Origin: Nocardia albiluteola
Lineage (GTDB): Bacteria > Actinomycetota > Actinomycetes > Mycobacteriales > Mycobacteriaceae
Direction of reading: 5' to 3'
Assembly: GCF_018860155.1 (NCBI RefSeq)
Contig: NZ_JAHKNI010000001.1
Span: forward strand, 695,333-759,332
DNA: 64,000 bases
Below the pieces are notes generated by a model. The model had not been told where the DNA came from, did not search any database, and saw only the letters and a program-made list of their open reading frames with translations. The position numbers and the translations under genes were made by a program. This document shows positions 34,352 through 43,467 of the stretch, one piece after another (within the stretch, counting starts at the first letter, position 1; every line of letters begins with the position of its first letter).

Positions 34352-36702
34352 TCACGGATCCGGCCTTCGCGTGCGAACCGTGGCGAGTGCGGGAGACGCG
34401 GCTGCAGCTGGATGTGCTGGCGCAGAGTGAATCGGTGTTCGCTTTGTCCAACGGGCACCTCGGCTGGCGCGGAAATCTCGACGAAGGCGAGCCGCACGGC
34501 ATGCCGGGCAGCTACCTCAACGGCTACTACGAGTTGCGTCCGCTGCCGTATGCCGAAGCCGGGTACGGCTATCCGGAATCGGATCAGTCGATCGTGAACG
34601 TCACCAACGGCAAGATCATCCGGCTGCTGGTCGACGACGAACCGTTCGACCTGCGTTATGGGCACCTGCACGCACACCAGCGAATCCTGGATCTGCGCAC
34701 CGGGCTGTTGTCGCGTGAGGTGGATTGGACCTCGCCGGCAGGGAGGCGGGTTCGTATCCGCGCCATCCGGCTGGTCTCCCTGACCCAACGAGCGGTGGGG
34801 GGCATCCGTTACGAGGTCGAACCCATCGACGGGACGGCGCGGGTGGTGGTCCAGTCCGAACTGGTCGCCAATGAACCGGTGCCCGCGACCAGCGGCGATC
34901 CCCGTGTGGCCGCAGCGCTGGAGGCGCCGTTGCTGGCCGAGGAGGACCACGCGCGCGGTAGCCGCCTGCGGCTGATACATCGCACCCGTGTCAGTGGACT
35001 GCGCGTCGGAGTGGCTGCCCACCACCACATCCACGCTCCCGTGCACACCACCACGTCTGTCGAATCGGATCCGGACCTGGCGCGTCTCACCCTGACCTGC
35101 GTGCTGGCTGCCGGGCAGCGGTTGCGCATGGACAAGACGGTGGCCTACGGCTGGTCGGGGCACCGCTCACTGCCGGCTGTCCGCGATCAGGTCGATGCGG
35201 CGTTGGCGGCTGCCGAGGACAGTGGATGGTCCGGACTGGTCGAGGATCAGCGTGGATACCTGGATGAGTTCTGGTCGCGGACCGATGTCGAGGTCGAGGG
35301 TGATCCACAGTTGCAGCAGGCGGTACGGTTCGGGTTGTTCCAGGTGCTGCAGTCCGGTGCTCGCGTCGAGGAGCGCGGCGTGCCCGCCAAGGGGCTCACC
35401 GGCCCCGGATACGACGGCCACAGCTTCTGGGACACAGAGACTTTCGTGTTGCCGCTGATCACCCACACCACACCGCGCGCCGCGCAAGATGTGCTGCGGT
35501 GGCGGCACAGCACGTTACCCGAGGCGCGCGCCCGCGCCGCCCAACTCGGATTGCGTGGGGCCGCGTTCGCGTGGCGCACGATAGCCGGTGCGGAGTGCTC
35601 CGGGTACTGGCCGGCGGGCGTCGCGGCGTTCCATCTCAATGCCGCCATCGCCGATGCGGTCGTCCGCTATGTCCGCGTCGCGGCCGACACCGACTTCGAA
35701 TGCGGCGTCGGCGCCGATCTTCTGGTCGAAACCGCCCGACTATGGGAGTCGCTGGGCTATCACGGCGCCGACGGCCGTTTCCACATCGACGGGGTCACCG
35801 GGCCGGACGAATACAGTGCCATCGCCGATGACAACGTCTACACCAACCTCATGGCTCAGGCGAACCTGCGCGCTGCCGCCGATGTTGCTGGACGTCACGT
35901 CCAGGTCGCGGAACGCCTCGGCGTGGACGACGGCGAATGCGAGCGGTGGCGGGCAGCCGCCGAGGCCATGGCCGTGCCCTATGACGACGATCTGAAGGTC
36001 CACCAGCAGGCCGCCGGTTTCACCCGCCGGGCCGTGTGGTCGTTCGACACCACCGGCCCGGACCGATATCCGCTGATGCTGCACTTCCCGTACTTCGACC
36101 TCTACCGCAAACAGGTCGTCAAACAAGCCGATCTCGTCCTTGCGATGCATCTGTGCGGTGCCGCGTTCAGCGATGAGGACAAGGCACGCAACTTTGCCTA
36201 CTACGAAGCGATCACCGTCCGCGACTCCTCCCTGTCGGCGCCCTGCCAGGCGGTCATCGCCGCCGAAACCGGGCACACCGAGCTGGCCTACGACTATCTC
36301 CGCGAGACCGCGCTGTTGGATCTGGCGGACCTACAGCACAACACCCGCGACGGCCTGCACATCGCCGCGCTGGCCAGCTCCTGGACTGCGTTGATCGCCG
36401 GATTCGGCGGAATGCGTCACGACACGGGCACACTCTGCTTCGCACCGCGCCTGCCCACCCAACTGTCCCGGCTCGCTTTCCGGCTGCACTATCGTCACCG
36501 CGCGCTCCACGTCGAGATCACCCCGAACCAAGCTCGATATGAGCTCCTGGACGGCTCGCCGCTGACCCTCGAACACCACCGCAGGCCCTTCAACCTCGCG
36601 CCCGGGGACACTGTCACCCACCCCATCCCGCCGCCGATCTCCGCACCCCGCCCGCACCAGCCATCCGGCCGAGAACCCAACCCGCGCAGCGAGATCGGCT
36701 GA
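34348..36702 (+). CDS. GH65 disaccharide phosphorylase (trehalose/maltose/kojibiose type)
   Basis: A 784-residue glycoside hydrolase family 65 protein. The N-terminal beta-sandwich (ALSNGHLGWRGNLDEGEPHG, PGSYLNGYYE) is followed by the (alpha/alpha)6 barrel with GYDGHSFWDTETFVLP and the general acid Glu488 in GVTGPDEYS. KQVVKQADLVLAMHL and a phosphate-site-like RDSSLSAPCQAVIA follow. It phosphorolyses an alpha-linked glucose disaccharide; which linkage cannot be read directly. Coupled to the beta-phosphoglucomutase gene by ATGA. The last 13 codons lie inside the 74-bp direct repeat also found at 28048. Confidence 0.88.
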   Translation: MITDPAFACEPWRVRETRLQLDVLAQSESVFALSNGHLGWRGNLDEGEPHGMPGSYLNGYYELRPLPYAEAGYGYPESDQSIVNVTNGKIIRLLVDDEPFDLRYGHLHAHQRILDLRTGLLSREVDWTSPAGRRVRIRAIRLVSLTQRAVGGIRYEVEPIDGTARVVVQSELVANEPVPATSGDPRVAAALEAPLLAEEDHARGSRLRLIHRTRVSGLRVGVAAHHHIHAPVHTTTSVESDPDLARLTLTCVLAAGQRLRMDKTVAYGWSGHRSLPAVRDQVDAALAAAEDSGWSGLVEDQRGYLDEFWSRTDVEVEGDPQLQQAVRFGLFQVLQSGARVEERGVPAKGLTGPGYDGHSFWDTETFVLPLITHTTPRAAQDVLRWRHSTLPEARARAAQLGLRGAAFAWRTIAGAECSGYWPAGVAAFHLNAAIADAVVRYVRVAADTDFECGVGADLLVETARLWESLGYHGADGRFHIDGVTGPDEYSAIADDNVYTNLMAQANLRAAADVAGRHVQVAERLGVDDGECERWRAAAEAMAVPYDDDLKVHQQAAGFTRRAVWSFDTTGPDRYPLMLHFPYFDLYRKQVVKQADLVLAMHLCGAAFSDEDKARNFAYYEAITVRDSSLSAPCQAVIAAETGHTELAYDYLRETALLDLADLQHNTRDGLHIAALASSWTALIAGFGGMRHDTGTLCFAPRLPTQLSRLAFRLHYRHRALHVEITPNQARYELLDGSPLTLEHHRRPFNLAPGDTVTHPIPPPISAPRPHQPSGREPNPRSEIG

Positions 36703-36733
36703 TCGGGCCGATTCCGCTGGAATTACGCGAACA
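36660..36733 (+). repeat. right copy of the 74-bp direct repeat
   Basis: Overlaps the end of the GH65 gene and its 3' flank, 8,612 bp from the left copy. It contains the hairpin ATCGGC/GCCGAT (near 36694-36712), which may act as the GH65 terminator. Confidence 0.9.
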
Positions 36734-36734
36734 C

Positions 36735-38288
36735 CTAGATTCCGAACCACTGCGCGAGCACGGTACGCAGTTCGCCCAATTCGTCAGGGCCGGGCCGGGG
36801 CTGCGAGGACGCCCAGGCAACATATCCATCGGGACGCATCAGTAGAGCCGTGGCGGGTATCGCGCCGACCGGTCGTCCGGCGGCGACGGTGAGCCGATCT
36901 CCGATATCGGTCACCGCGGTCGCGGCCGTGCCGTCCCCGGTCAGGTCGGCGAGTAGCGGTCGTCCGTCCCGGGCGAGCTCTGCGACGCGGTGTGCTCCGC
37001 CGGTATCGGTCACAGCGAAGTCGGGCACCCAGTATCCGACGAGAGGATGCGCGCCGACGCTGATGGTGTAGCGGTTTTCCGCTCCCGAGAGCAGGTCGCT
37101 GAGGTGAGCGACGTTGCCGGGAGCGGTGATCAGTTCGGCGAACAGTTGGTGCAGCGCGGTGGCTTCGGGGCCCGGCCGTAGGAGAGCCAGTTGGGCCCGG
37201 CTCTGCATGATGACCCGTTCGGCGGCGGCTCGGCGCTCGGTCTGGTAGGTGTCCAGCAGCGTGGGCTCCGCGCGCCCGTCGAGGACGACCGCCAGCTTCC
37301 AGCCGAGGTTGACCGCGTCCTGCAGACCCAGATTGAGACCCGGTCCGCCGATCGGCGAGTGGACGTGCGCGGCATCGCCGACCAGCAGCACCCGCCCGTC
37401 CCGATACCGGGACGCGATCCTGGAGTTGATACCGGAGAGCCGGCGCAGATCCAGGGACTCGTTCGGCGAGATGGGCCGCAGCGGCACGTCCTGGCCGAGC
37501 ACCCGGCGGGCGCTGGCCTCCAACTCGGCCAAGCTCATCGGGGGCTCATCGATGTGCTCATCGCCGCGTTGTTCCCGGGCCGAGGTGTCCATTTCGTAGG
37601 TCATTACCGCCACCCGGCTGCCCACCGCACCGCAGGTGAAAACGCCTTGCTCGGTGCGATGGAATCGCAGTGGCGGAAGAGCGCCGGTGTGGAGCGCCCC
37701 GTCGATCGGGGGCAGCCATTCGTCCGGCGGCACCACATTGAATCCCATCCGGATGACCAGGTCGTACGACGACATTCCGGGAAAGTCGATGTGGGCGAGG
37801 TGGCGTGTGCTGCTGGTGCCACCGTCGGCGCCGACGAGGTAGTCGGAGTCCAGAGCATAGGCGCCATCCGGGCCGGCGACGTGGACGGTCACGCCGTCGT
37901 CGTGCTGGTCGAAGCCGGTGACGGTATGCCCCCAACGAATATCGGCGTCGTATTCGCCGGCCCGCTCGGCGAGCACCTGGACAAGTCCTCGCTGTTGCAC
38001 GGGGATAGTGAACAGCTGGGAGCCTGGCACCGCCGTGAGATCCAGGGGGAAACCCGCGAATGTGGTGCGGGGAGCGGGTTTCGGCGGATCCGTGGTCCCG
38101 GTGAGTGTGCTGTACAGACCTCGATGATCGAGAATTCGAGCCGCTTGGCCCACAATCCGGTTGACCCGTGGCTGCGGATTGGGGCCGGGAAGCGAGTCCA
38201 GCACTACCGGCCGGTTCCCGGCCAATCCCAGTTCACAGGCCAGCATGAGGCCGCTCGGGCCGGCCCCTTCGATCACGACCCCGCCCAC
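36735..38288 (-). CDS. FAD-dependent aromatic monooxygenase (PheA/TfdB, Rox-like class)
   Basis: A 517-residue class A flavoprotein monooxygenase. GAGPSGLMLACELGLAG is the FAD ADP-binding motif at the N-terminus, DYLVGADGGTSSTRH the DG motif, and GDAAHVHSPIGGPGLNLGLQ the GD motif. The C-terminal thioredoxin-like domain is present but no Cys pair is evident. Relatives hydroxylate phenols, polyketides or rifamycins; the substrate is not predictable here. The start is GTG with a weak ribosome site. Convergent with GH65, 32 bp apart. Confidence 0.85.
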   Translation of the reverse strand: MGGVVIEGAGPSGLMLACELGLAGNRPVVLDSLPGPNPQPRVNRIVGQAARILDHRGLYSTLTGTTDPPKPAPRTTFAGFPLDLTAVPGSQLFTIPVQQRGLVQVLAERAGEYDADIRWGHTVTGFDQHDDGVTVHVAGPDGAYALDSDYLVGADGGTSSTRHLAHIDFPGMSSYDLVIRMGFNVVPPDEWLPPIDGALHTGALPPLRFHRTEQGVFTCGAVGSRVAVMTYEMDTSAREQRGDEHIDEPPMSLAELEASARRVLGQDVPLRPISPNESLDLRRLSGINSRIASRYRDGRVLLVGDAAHVHSPIGGPGLNLGLQDAVNLGWKLAVVLDGRAEPTLLDTYQTERRAAAERVIMQSRAQLALLRPGPEATALHQLFAELITAPGNVAHLSDLLSGAENRYTISVGAHPLVGYWVPDFAVTDTGGAHRVAELARDGRPLLADLTGDGTAATAVTDIGDRLTVAAGRPVGAIPATALLMRPDGYVAWASSQPRPGPDELGELRTVLAQWFGI

Positions 38289-38655
38289 GCGGTTAGCCTA
38301 TCAGTTGCTGTTGGGTGGTCGGCTGTATCCGAGTGACCGCGCAGGCACGTCTCTGCGCTGCCGCGATGGACCGATCACCTTGGCGATTCTGCTTGTTTCG
38401 TCGTCCGGTCGCTCGGCCTGCATGGCGGCGCGGAGTACGGCAGGCCCGTCGCCGATCGGCCGACGCGGGTGGAAAGCGACACCGGCACGCCCCTGGTGAG
38501 GCTGGTTGATCCCGGCGATGAGCACCGATCCGGTGCTGTGGGACTCGCCGGATAGCGGCTTCGGTCGAGATCGAACCTGGTGACCTATCGTTGCTGGGCA
38601 GATCAGATGGAATTCCCTGCCACCCCGATGCGAGCCCGACCAGTGGAGGTGCCAG
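38289..38655. other. divergent intergenic region
   Basis: 367 bp between the monooxygenase and the divergent VOC gene. No convincing gene or operator seen; it should hold both promoters. Confidence 0.35.
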
Positions 38656-39105
38656 TTGGACGATGCGTCACAGCCCGGAACCGGAATGGTGTTGGCCCAC
38701 TTCATCGTTACCGACGATGTGGAGCGCTCTCGACGTTTCTACACCGAGGTGCTCGGCGGCCGGGAGGTTTTCTCCGCGGGCCCCGTCTACGTGGCGCTGG
38801 CCAACAGTTTCATCATCATCAACGTCGGTGGCGGCCCGACCGACGACAAGCCGACGGTCACCCTGGAGACACCGAGCGACCCGGACCGGGTCAGCAGCTT
38901 CCTCAATATCCGGGTCGAGGACATCCACGCGGTGTACACCGAATGGAGCGCCCGCGGTGCTCGGTTCCTGACGCCGCCGAAGCAGCGCCAGTACGAGATC
39001 CGTTGCTATATACGCGATCCCGACGGTCACATCATCGAGGTCGGGCAAACGACCGACGCGAGCGGGGACTGGACGCCGTGGCTGTCCCCTGCCTCGCAGG
39101 CATGA
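38656..39105 (+). CDS. VOC (glyoxalase/bleomycin-resistance) family protein
   Basis: A 149-residue protein starting at TTG 38656, chosen because GGAGG lies 7 nt upstream. Two beta-alpha-beta-beta-beta modules: VLAHFIVTDDVERSRRFYTEV with His near residue 15, and SSFLNIRVEDIHAVYTEWSARG followed by YIRDPDGHIIEVGQ with the C-terminal Glu ligand. A metal-binding lyase, dioxygenase or resistance protein; which one is unknown. Confidence 0.82.
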   Translation: MDDASQPGTGMVLAHFIVTDDVERSRRFYTEVLGGREVFSAGPVYVALANSFIIINVGGGPTDDKPTVTLETPSDPDRVSSFLNIRVEDIHAVYTEWSARGARFLTPPKQRQYEIRCYIRDPDGHIIEVGQTTDASGDWTPWLSPASQA

Positions 39106-39143
39106 CGCCGGGCGCGTTCTCCCGGCCGGTTGCCGGTCCGCGG

Positions 39144-39252
39144 TGATCCGGCCGTGGAGTGTGTTGAGCGCTGAGACGTAGATCTCGGAGAAGGTGGGGA
39201 AAGGCTGGATCACGTCGCGCAGGGTGTCGATCGGCAGGGGCAGGTGGTCCCG
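39144..39252 (-). pseudogene. 3'-terminal remnant of a pyridine-nucleotide disulfide oxidoreductase
   Basis: The minus strand reads DHLPLPIDTLRDVIQPFPTF then SEIYVSALNTLHGRI. This is the characteristic C-terminal dimer-interface end of mercuric-reductase-like FAD enzymes (typically P(I/V)xTLRDxIQPFPTFSE). Nothing upstream continues the protein, so only about 35 codons survive. Confidence 0.6.
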
Positions 39253-39344
39253 AGAAGGCGTCTGTCCTGGCCGCAGCACGAAGATCTACAGTCGATTTCG
39301 GACCGAAGCATTATCCGTGTTCGACGTGGAGACGAGGTAATCGC

Positions 39345-39524
39345 GTGGCTGCCAAGTTCGAGCTATACAGGGACAGCGCCGGCAAATTCCGGTTCAGGCT
39401 CAAGGCGGGCAACGGCGAGATCATCGCGCAGGGGCAGGCCTACGAGAGCAAGACCGCCGCCCTCGACGGCATCGAGTCGGTCATGAAGTATGCGCCAGTG
39501 TCCGAGACCGACGACCAGACCTAA
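39345..39524 (+). CDS. YegP-family (DUF1508) small protein
   Basis: A 59-residue protein starting at GTG 39345, with GGAGACGAGG upstream. It reads AAKFELYRDSAGKFRFRLK, AGNGEIIAQGQAYESKTAAL and GIESVMKYAP: one complete YegP repeat (FxxxxxxxFRFRLKAxNGExIAxSExYxSKxxAxxGIxSV). The family is widespread in bacteria; its function is not established. Confidence 0.88.
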   Translation: MAAKFELYRDSAGKFRFRLKAGNGEIIAQGQAYESKTAALDGIESVMKYAPVSETDDQT

Positions 39525-39594
39525 CCCACTGTGCTGATTCCTCCCCGCCGCCCTGCCTCGCATCGATCGGCCGGACCGAGGCAGGGGCGGGTCC

Positions 39595-39861
39595 GAACTG
39601 GTACAGACCGAGCAGGCATGGTGCCTAACTCTGGCCACCAACGCGGTTATTGCCTGGACCACCGAGCACCACGGGCTGGCGGTGGCACAGCTGCGCCGCG
39701 GGGCCGGCGCATCGATGATGAGGTGCTCGCCCACGCTTCTCTGGAGCACAGCGAGGAGATCAACTTCTTCGGCGCGATCGAGGTCGACATCTATGCGGAA
39801 CTCGCCCAGCTCGGAACTACCCGAGTACCGGCCGCTGCGGGTCCGCGACACCCTCTTCTGA
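39595..39861 (+). pseudogene. frameshifted C-terminal remnant of a Tn3-family transposase
   Basis: Three frames must be joined. The first reads LVQTEQAWCLTLATNAVIAW then TTEHHGLAVAQLR. The second reads IDDEVLAHASLEHSEEINFF. The third reads ELPEYRPLRVRD. Together they match the TnpA Tn3 end (LNLLxNAIVxWNTxYxxxAVxxLR ... DExLAxLSPLxxEHINxxGxY ... LRPLR). No terminal inverted repeats or resolvase are seen nearby. Confidence 0.7.
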
Positions 39862-39956
39862 TCATGCCGCGACCAGCATCTCGTCCAGCCGGTCGACACT
39901 CCGCACAATGCACGGCTCCGTCCCTCTGTGCTCGGTCGAGGTCTCTTACGACCCAT

Positions 39957-40970
39957 CTACAGGACATGCGCGTGCATGCGGATCGTGTCGAGGCAGTCCT
40001 GCATGGATGGCTGGGCGCCGTACACCAGGTGCATCGCTCGCTGGTAGCCAACTTCGAGGGCAGGTCTGCTGGGGTGGTCGTCGGTCAGCAGTGGGCTGGC
40101 AGCGAATCCTTCGGCCGGCCGCGGGGTGTGGCTGAACCCTGCCGTGGTGCTGTGCTCGTCGATGTCGGCGCACAGCTGGGCGATTCCGTCAGCGCCGAGG
40201 GCGGTGAGGGTGGCCGAGACCTGTTCGTCCCACAGGAGGCGGTGGATGTCGTAGAGGTGTCGGGCATTGCGATGCAGGCTGGCAACGGCTGCTTCGTCGG
40301 GTGCGCGTGAGGCTCCATCATGCAGCGCCGCGAGCTTCTCGAATAGTGTCCGCTCCGGCGCGAGTACCTCGACCTCGAACGGGACGAATTCCGCCCATGT
40401 TTCGGTGGTGTCGCCGAAGTGATCGATTGCGAAATTGGCTAGGAGGGAACGGATCTGGTGGCGATGGGTGGGGAACGCGCCGCCGCGGGTGCCCATTTCG
40501 AGCAGGACGCCTTGGCTGATCGCGTCGACTGCGATCGGTAACGCGGTCGTCTGTGCGGGGTAGTGGTAGCTGACGTTGCGTTTGACCCCGGTGGTCGACT
40601 CCTTTGGTACGACGGCCACGTCGGGCAGGCCCAGATGCCGGGAGACGGTGTCGCGCAGCTTGATAAGCACCTTGTCCTTGGCGCCCTTACCGGCGCCGAC
40701 GTCCGGGAACACGATCAGCAGGTCGATGTCCTCGGAGAACCGCTCGATCAGGCCGTAGGCTCGTGACAGCGAGGTGCCGCCCTTGAATATCGCTGTCACT
40801 GAGCCGTTTCCGTTCGGTCCGGTGATCTCGACTGGTGCGGTGCATGCCCGTAGCACTTCCATGGCCCAGAAGTCCTTCTCGACGTACGACTGGTCGAGGC
40901 CGAGTTGCGTTGCGGCCGCGGCGATCAGGGCGGCCAACTCGTCCGGGTGCTCACGCAGCAATGGGGGCAT
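39957..40970 (-). CDS. AbiEii-type nucleotidyltransferase toxin
   Basis: A 337-residue protein of the AbiEii/AbiGii family: FKGGTSLSRAY (GS motif) followed by RFSEDIDLLIVF (catalytic DxD), then the helical C-terminal part with a conserved FEKLAALHD and NARHLYDIHRLL. These are toxins of type IV-like toxin-antitoxin systems; characterised members (MenT in M. tuberculosis) add nucleotides to tRNA acceptor ends. Its ATG overlaps the antitoxin TGA by one base (TGATG), the usual antitoxin-first order. Confidence 0.85.
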   Translation of the reverse strand: MPPLLREHPDELAALIAAAATQLGLDQSYVEKDFWAMEVLRACTAPVEITGPNGNGSVTAIFKGGTSLSRAYGLIERFSEDIDLLIVFPDVGAGKGAKDKVLIKLRDTVSRHLGLPDVAVVPKESTTGVKRNVSYHYPAQTTALPIAVDAISQGVLLEMGTRGGAFPTHRHQIRSLLANFAIDHFGDTTETWAEFVPFEVEVLAPERTLFEKLAALHDGASRAPDEAAVASLHRNARHLYDIHRLLWDEQVSATLTALGADGIAQLCADIDEHSTTAGFSHTPRPAEGFAASPLLTDDHPSRPALEVGYQRAMHLVYGAQPSMQDCLDTIRMHAHVL

Positions 40971-41587
40971 CAGGCCAGCATGCCCGATACCTGCAGGTCC
41001 TCGCCAAGCCGTTGCATGTTCTCGCGCAGAGCCGGGGAGCGCTCACCTTTGGCTGCAGCGGTGAGCGTGCGCCATCGCACCCGGCCGGTCGAGACCGCCT
41101 GGCCGACCGCACCCGCGAATGCGGACCAGCCCTCATCGACTGTCGTCTCCCAATCACCACGCAGTAATTCGAGAGTGGCGATCTCCAGCCACGTCAACCC
41201 CACCCTCTTCAGGTTATTGCGTCGCGACACCTTCACCCCGGGCACCGCCTTGGGGACCGATCCGATCACGACCATGGTCGGCTTGGCGGGTACCTGAGTG
41301 GTCAGCCCGAACGCGCGCGCGGCAGAGAAACCGGTCGGCCCGGCACCGTTTGTGCCGAGCACCTCGGCGGCGATGGCTTCCGTAGCCGGCCGGGTCGTGC
41401 CGTAGCGGGTCTTGGTGCCCTTGAAGTACAGGCCTTTGCGGATACGCACCAAGTCGCCGCGCTGATGGGCACGCTTGACGGCCGAGGCCGCGGCAGCAGG
41501 CGTCCCCGGCAGGCTGTTCGTCCACACGAAACTGCCCGCCGGGACCATCTCCAAAGCCTTGGCGGCGCTGCCAGTCGCAGCTCTCAT
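40970..41587 (-). CDS. AbiEi-type antitoxin
   Basis: About 205 residues from MRAATGSAAKALEMVP; longer in-frame starts exist upstream. An N-terminal winged-helix region (SAVKRAHQRGDLVRIRKGLY, typical of AbiEi) is followed by the C-terminal domain with GFSAARAFGLTTQ. AbiEi proteins neutralise the toxin and repress their own promoter. The ATG at 41587 sits at the edge of a palindrome and directly after promoter-like sequence, suggesting leaderless expression. Confidence 0.8.
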   Translation of the reverse strand: MRAATGSAAKALEMVPAGSFVWTNSLPGTPAAAASAVKRAHQRGDLVRIRKGLYFKGTKTRYGTTRPATEAIAAEVLGTNGAGPTGFSAARAFGLTTQVPAKPTMVVIGSVPKAVPGVKVSRRNNLKRVGLTWLEIATLELLRGDWETTVDEGWSAFAGAVGQAVSTGRVRWRTLTAAAKGERSPALRENMQRLGEDLQVSGMLA

Positions 41588-41615
41588 GACATTAAAGTGT
41601 ATTGAAAACATGTCA
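41587..41615 (-). promoter_or_regulatory. candidate AbiEi operator/promoter
   Basis: Inverted repeat TGACAT-N17-ATGTCA. It is A+T-rich between the arms and contains a TACACT -10-like hexamer (minus strand) just upstream of the antitoxin ATG. AbiEi autoregulation through inverted repeats is known for the family. Confidence 0.45.
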
Positions 41616-41644
41616 CTAAGTCGAGGCCACGGCATGTGATCCAT

Positions 41645-42211
41645 GAGTCGGATCTGCGCCTCGGCGCGTGGAATCGAACGTTCCTCCAGGGCGGTCTGGG
41701 GGGCTTCGGCTGGTATGCTGTCCGGCTATCGCCACAGGCCGCATCGCTGCTACGGGCGTTTTATCGATCGGTCCGGCGGATCCGGCGATCGTTGAATAGG
41801 CGCGATAGCAAACATTCTGCTAACCTCTGCGGAGGCTGATGGATCGCGGCCGATTACCGCCGATTTACCGAATCTGTCGCTTGATGTGCGGTTGACGCTG
41901 GTGAGAGCGGTGTCAGTCGATAGGAGCCTGGAGTGCGGCATCAGTCAGCGTCGTATGTCGGCGAACAAGTGACGGTGTGTGGCTGTCTCCGCAGGTGGGA
42001 TGCCGAGTCGTAGGCTGCTGCTCGGTTTGGAAGGCGCTTCAGCTCCGGCGAAAAGGTAGTTGTTCGAGCACCTCCCATGCTCGATTTCGCGGCTTTACGG
42101 CCGACCGAGGCCGGCCACGACGCAGCCGTTCGGTCAGTCGGTTGCGCTGCGTTGACCTGCGGTTTTCGTGATCCACGCACGAGACGATAGACTCGCCTGG
42201 CCGAAAGGCAC
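41645..42211. other. non-coding region between AbiE and tRNA-Thr
   Basis: About 570 bp with no supportable gene. No direct repeat of the tRNA 3' end is visible, so there is no evidence of tRNA-targeted integration. Confidence 0.4.
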
Positions 42212-42287
42212 GCCGCCTTAGCTCAGTCGGTAGAGCGCTTCACTCGTAATGAAAAGGTCGGGGGTTCGATTCCCCCAGGCGGCTCCA
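42212..42287 (+). tRNA. tRNA-Thr (anticodon CGT)
   Basis: A 76-nt cloverleaf: acceptor GCCGCCT/AGGCGGC, D arm GCTC/GAGC, anticodon loop CTCGTAA, T arm GGGGG/CCCCC with TTCGATT, discriminator T and encoded CCA. The first pair of the anticodon stem (C27-A43) is mismatched; otherwise the fold is complete. Confidence 0.95.
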
Positions 42288-42384
42288 GGTTTTCTTTCCC
42301 TCGTGGAGCCATTGACGACAGTTCTCGACGACAGTCGGGCTTTCCTGGCGAACATGCCGTCCATGTTGACCACCGCTTCCCACC

Positions 42385-42549
42385 TTCGAGCCGGACGGCA
42401 CTGCGGGGACCATACGCGCCGAGGACCTGCTCGCGGACCTATGGGGCGTGCGGAGATCGGATCCGGACGACGACCGCAGCGCCTTGGCGGTACTGCGCGA
42501 GGACCGGCGGTGATTATGTGCTGGACGCGGCCCGCGTGGCATCGAAGTC
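42385..42549 (+). pseudogene. possible remnant of a winged-helix (SARP/OmpR-like) regulator
   Basis: One frame reads FEPDGTAGTIRAEDLLADLW then SDPDDDRSALAVLRED and stops; another continues GDYVLDAARVA. The order ...LLxxLWG...RSALxVLxxxLR...DGYxLDAxRV resembles the DNA-binding and following region of SARP-type activators. Short and frameshifted; low certainty. Confidence 0.3.
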
Positions 42550-42594
42550 ACACCCTGCGGCCCGGCCGAAGTGGCCAGGCCGTTGGGTGGGTGG

Positions 42595-43467
42595 TCAGGC
42601 GCCGAAGTCGGCGCGGTGGTCGGCGGCCCACTCGGCCAGGGTGCGGCCTGGTTTTCCGGTCACCTTCGTGACGGGGCGGACCCGGTCGGGGGTGGTGGCG
42701 GTGTCGCTCCAGTAGTCGAGCAGCATCTTCATGATCGGCTCGGGAATGAATTGCGCCATCTCGGTGCGGAATTCGTCGGCGGTGATCTCGATCAGGGGGA
42801 TCTCGCGGCCGATTTCGGCGGCGAGGGTGGCGACCTGGTCGCTGCGGGTGACCGCCTGGGGGCCGGTGATCGGGATGATCTGGCCGGCGTAGTCATCGGA
42901 CAGGAGCGTCTCGGCGGCGGCCTCGGCGACGTCGTATTCGTGGACCGGTGCCTGCGCGGAGGCCAGGTAGGGGGCCCGGATCGGTGCGCCCGAGCTGATC
43001 TGCCAGCGCCATTCGAGCAGGTTGTTAGCGAAGGTGCCGGGGCGCAGGATCGTCCAGCCGTCGGTGCGATCGGTGACGGCGGCCTCGATGGCGCTGTGGT
43101 GCAGCTGGCTGGCCGAGCCGTGGTCACGGGGGAATTCCTTGGCCGCGGCCAGCGAGGACAGAACCGTGAAGCGGTGCACGCCGGCGGCGACGGCCGCGTC
43201 GAGGAAAACGTCGATGCCGCGCGCCGGGAAGACGAAGACCCGATCGACACCCTCGAATACCTGCGCGCCGAGAGTGGTGGCATCGGCGAGGTCGCCCGCG
43301 ACGACCTCGACGGCCTCGGGCAGGTTCGCGTCCTCGGGCTTGCGGGTCAGGGCGCGGACCGTGGCGCCGCGGGCTAGGAGGGTGGCGACGAGGTGGCGCC
43401 CGACGGCACCGGTCGCGCCGGTGACGAGGACGGTCGGGCGGGAGGGGCGAATCTCTGTGCTGTTCAT
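42595..43467 (-). CDS. NmrA-like NAD(P)-binding atypical SDR protein
   Basis: A 290-residue protein with TVLVTGATGAVGRHLVATLL (TGxxGxxG) at the N-terminus, ALTRKPED in the NADP-selective position and FTVLSSLAA in place of the catalytic Ser/Tyr region. The later LRPGTFANNLLEWRW is typical of the NmrA/QOR2-like subfamily. Redox sensor or quinone reductase; no partner gene clarifies which. Confidence 0.85.
   Translation of the reverse strand: MNSTEIRPSRPTVLVTGATGAVGRHLVATLLARGATVRALTRKPEDANLPEAVEVVAGDLADATTLGAQVFEGVDRVFVFPARGIDVFLDAAVAAGVHRFTVLSSLAAAKEFPRDHGSASQLHHSAIEAAVTDRTDGWTILRPGTFANNLLEWRWQISSGAPIRAPYLASAQAPVHEYDVAEAAAETLLSDDYAGQIIPITGPQAVTRSDQVATLAAEIGREIPLIEITADEFRTEMAQFIPEPIMKMLLDYWSDTATTPDRVRPVTKVTGKPGRTLAEWAADHRADFGA

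Noticed and set aside
28048..36733. The 74-bp repeats as phage or ICE attachment sites
   Set aside because: No integrase, excisionase or relaxase lies between them and neither copy is part of a tRNA; kept only as a direct repeat of uncertain origin.
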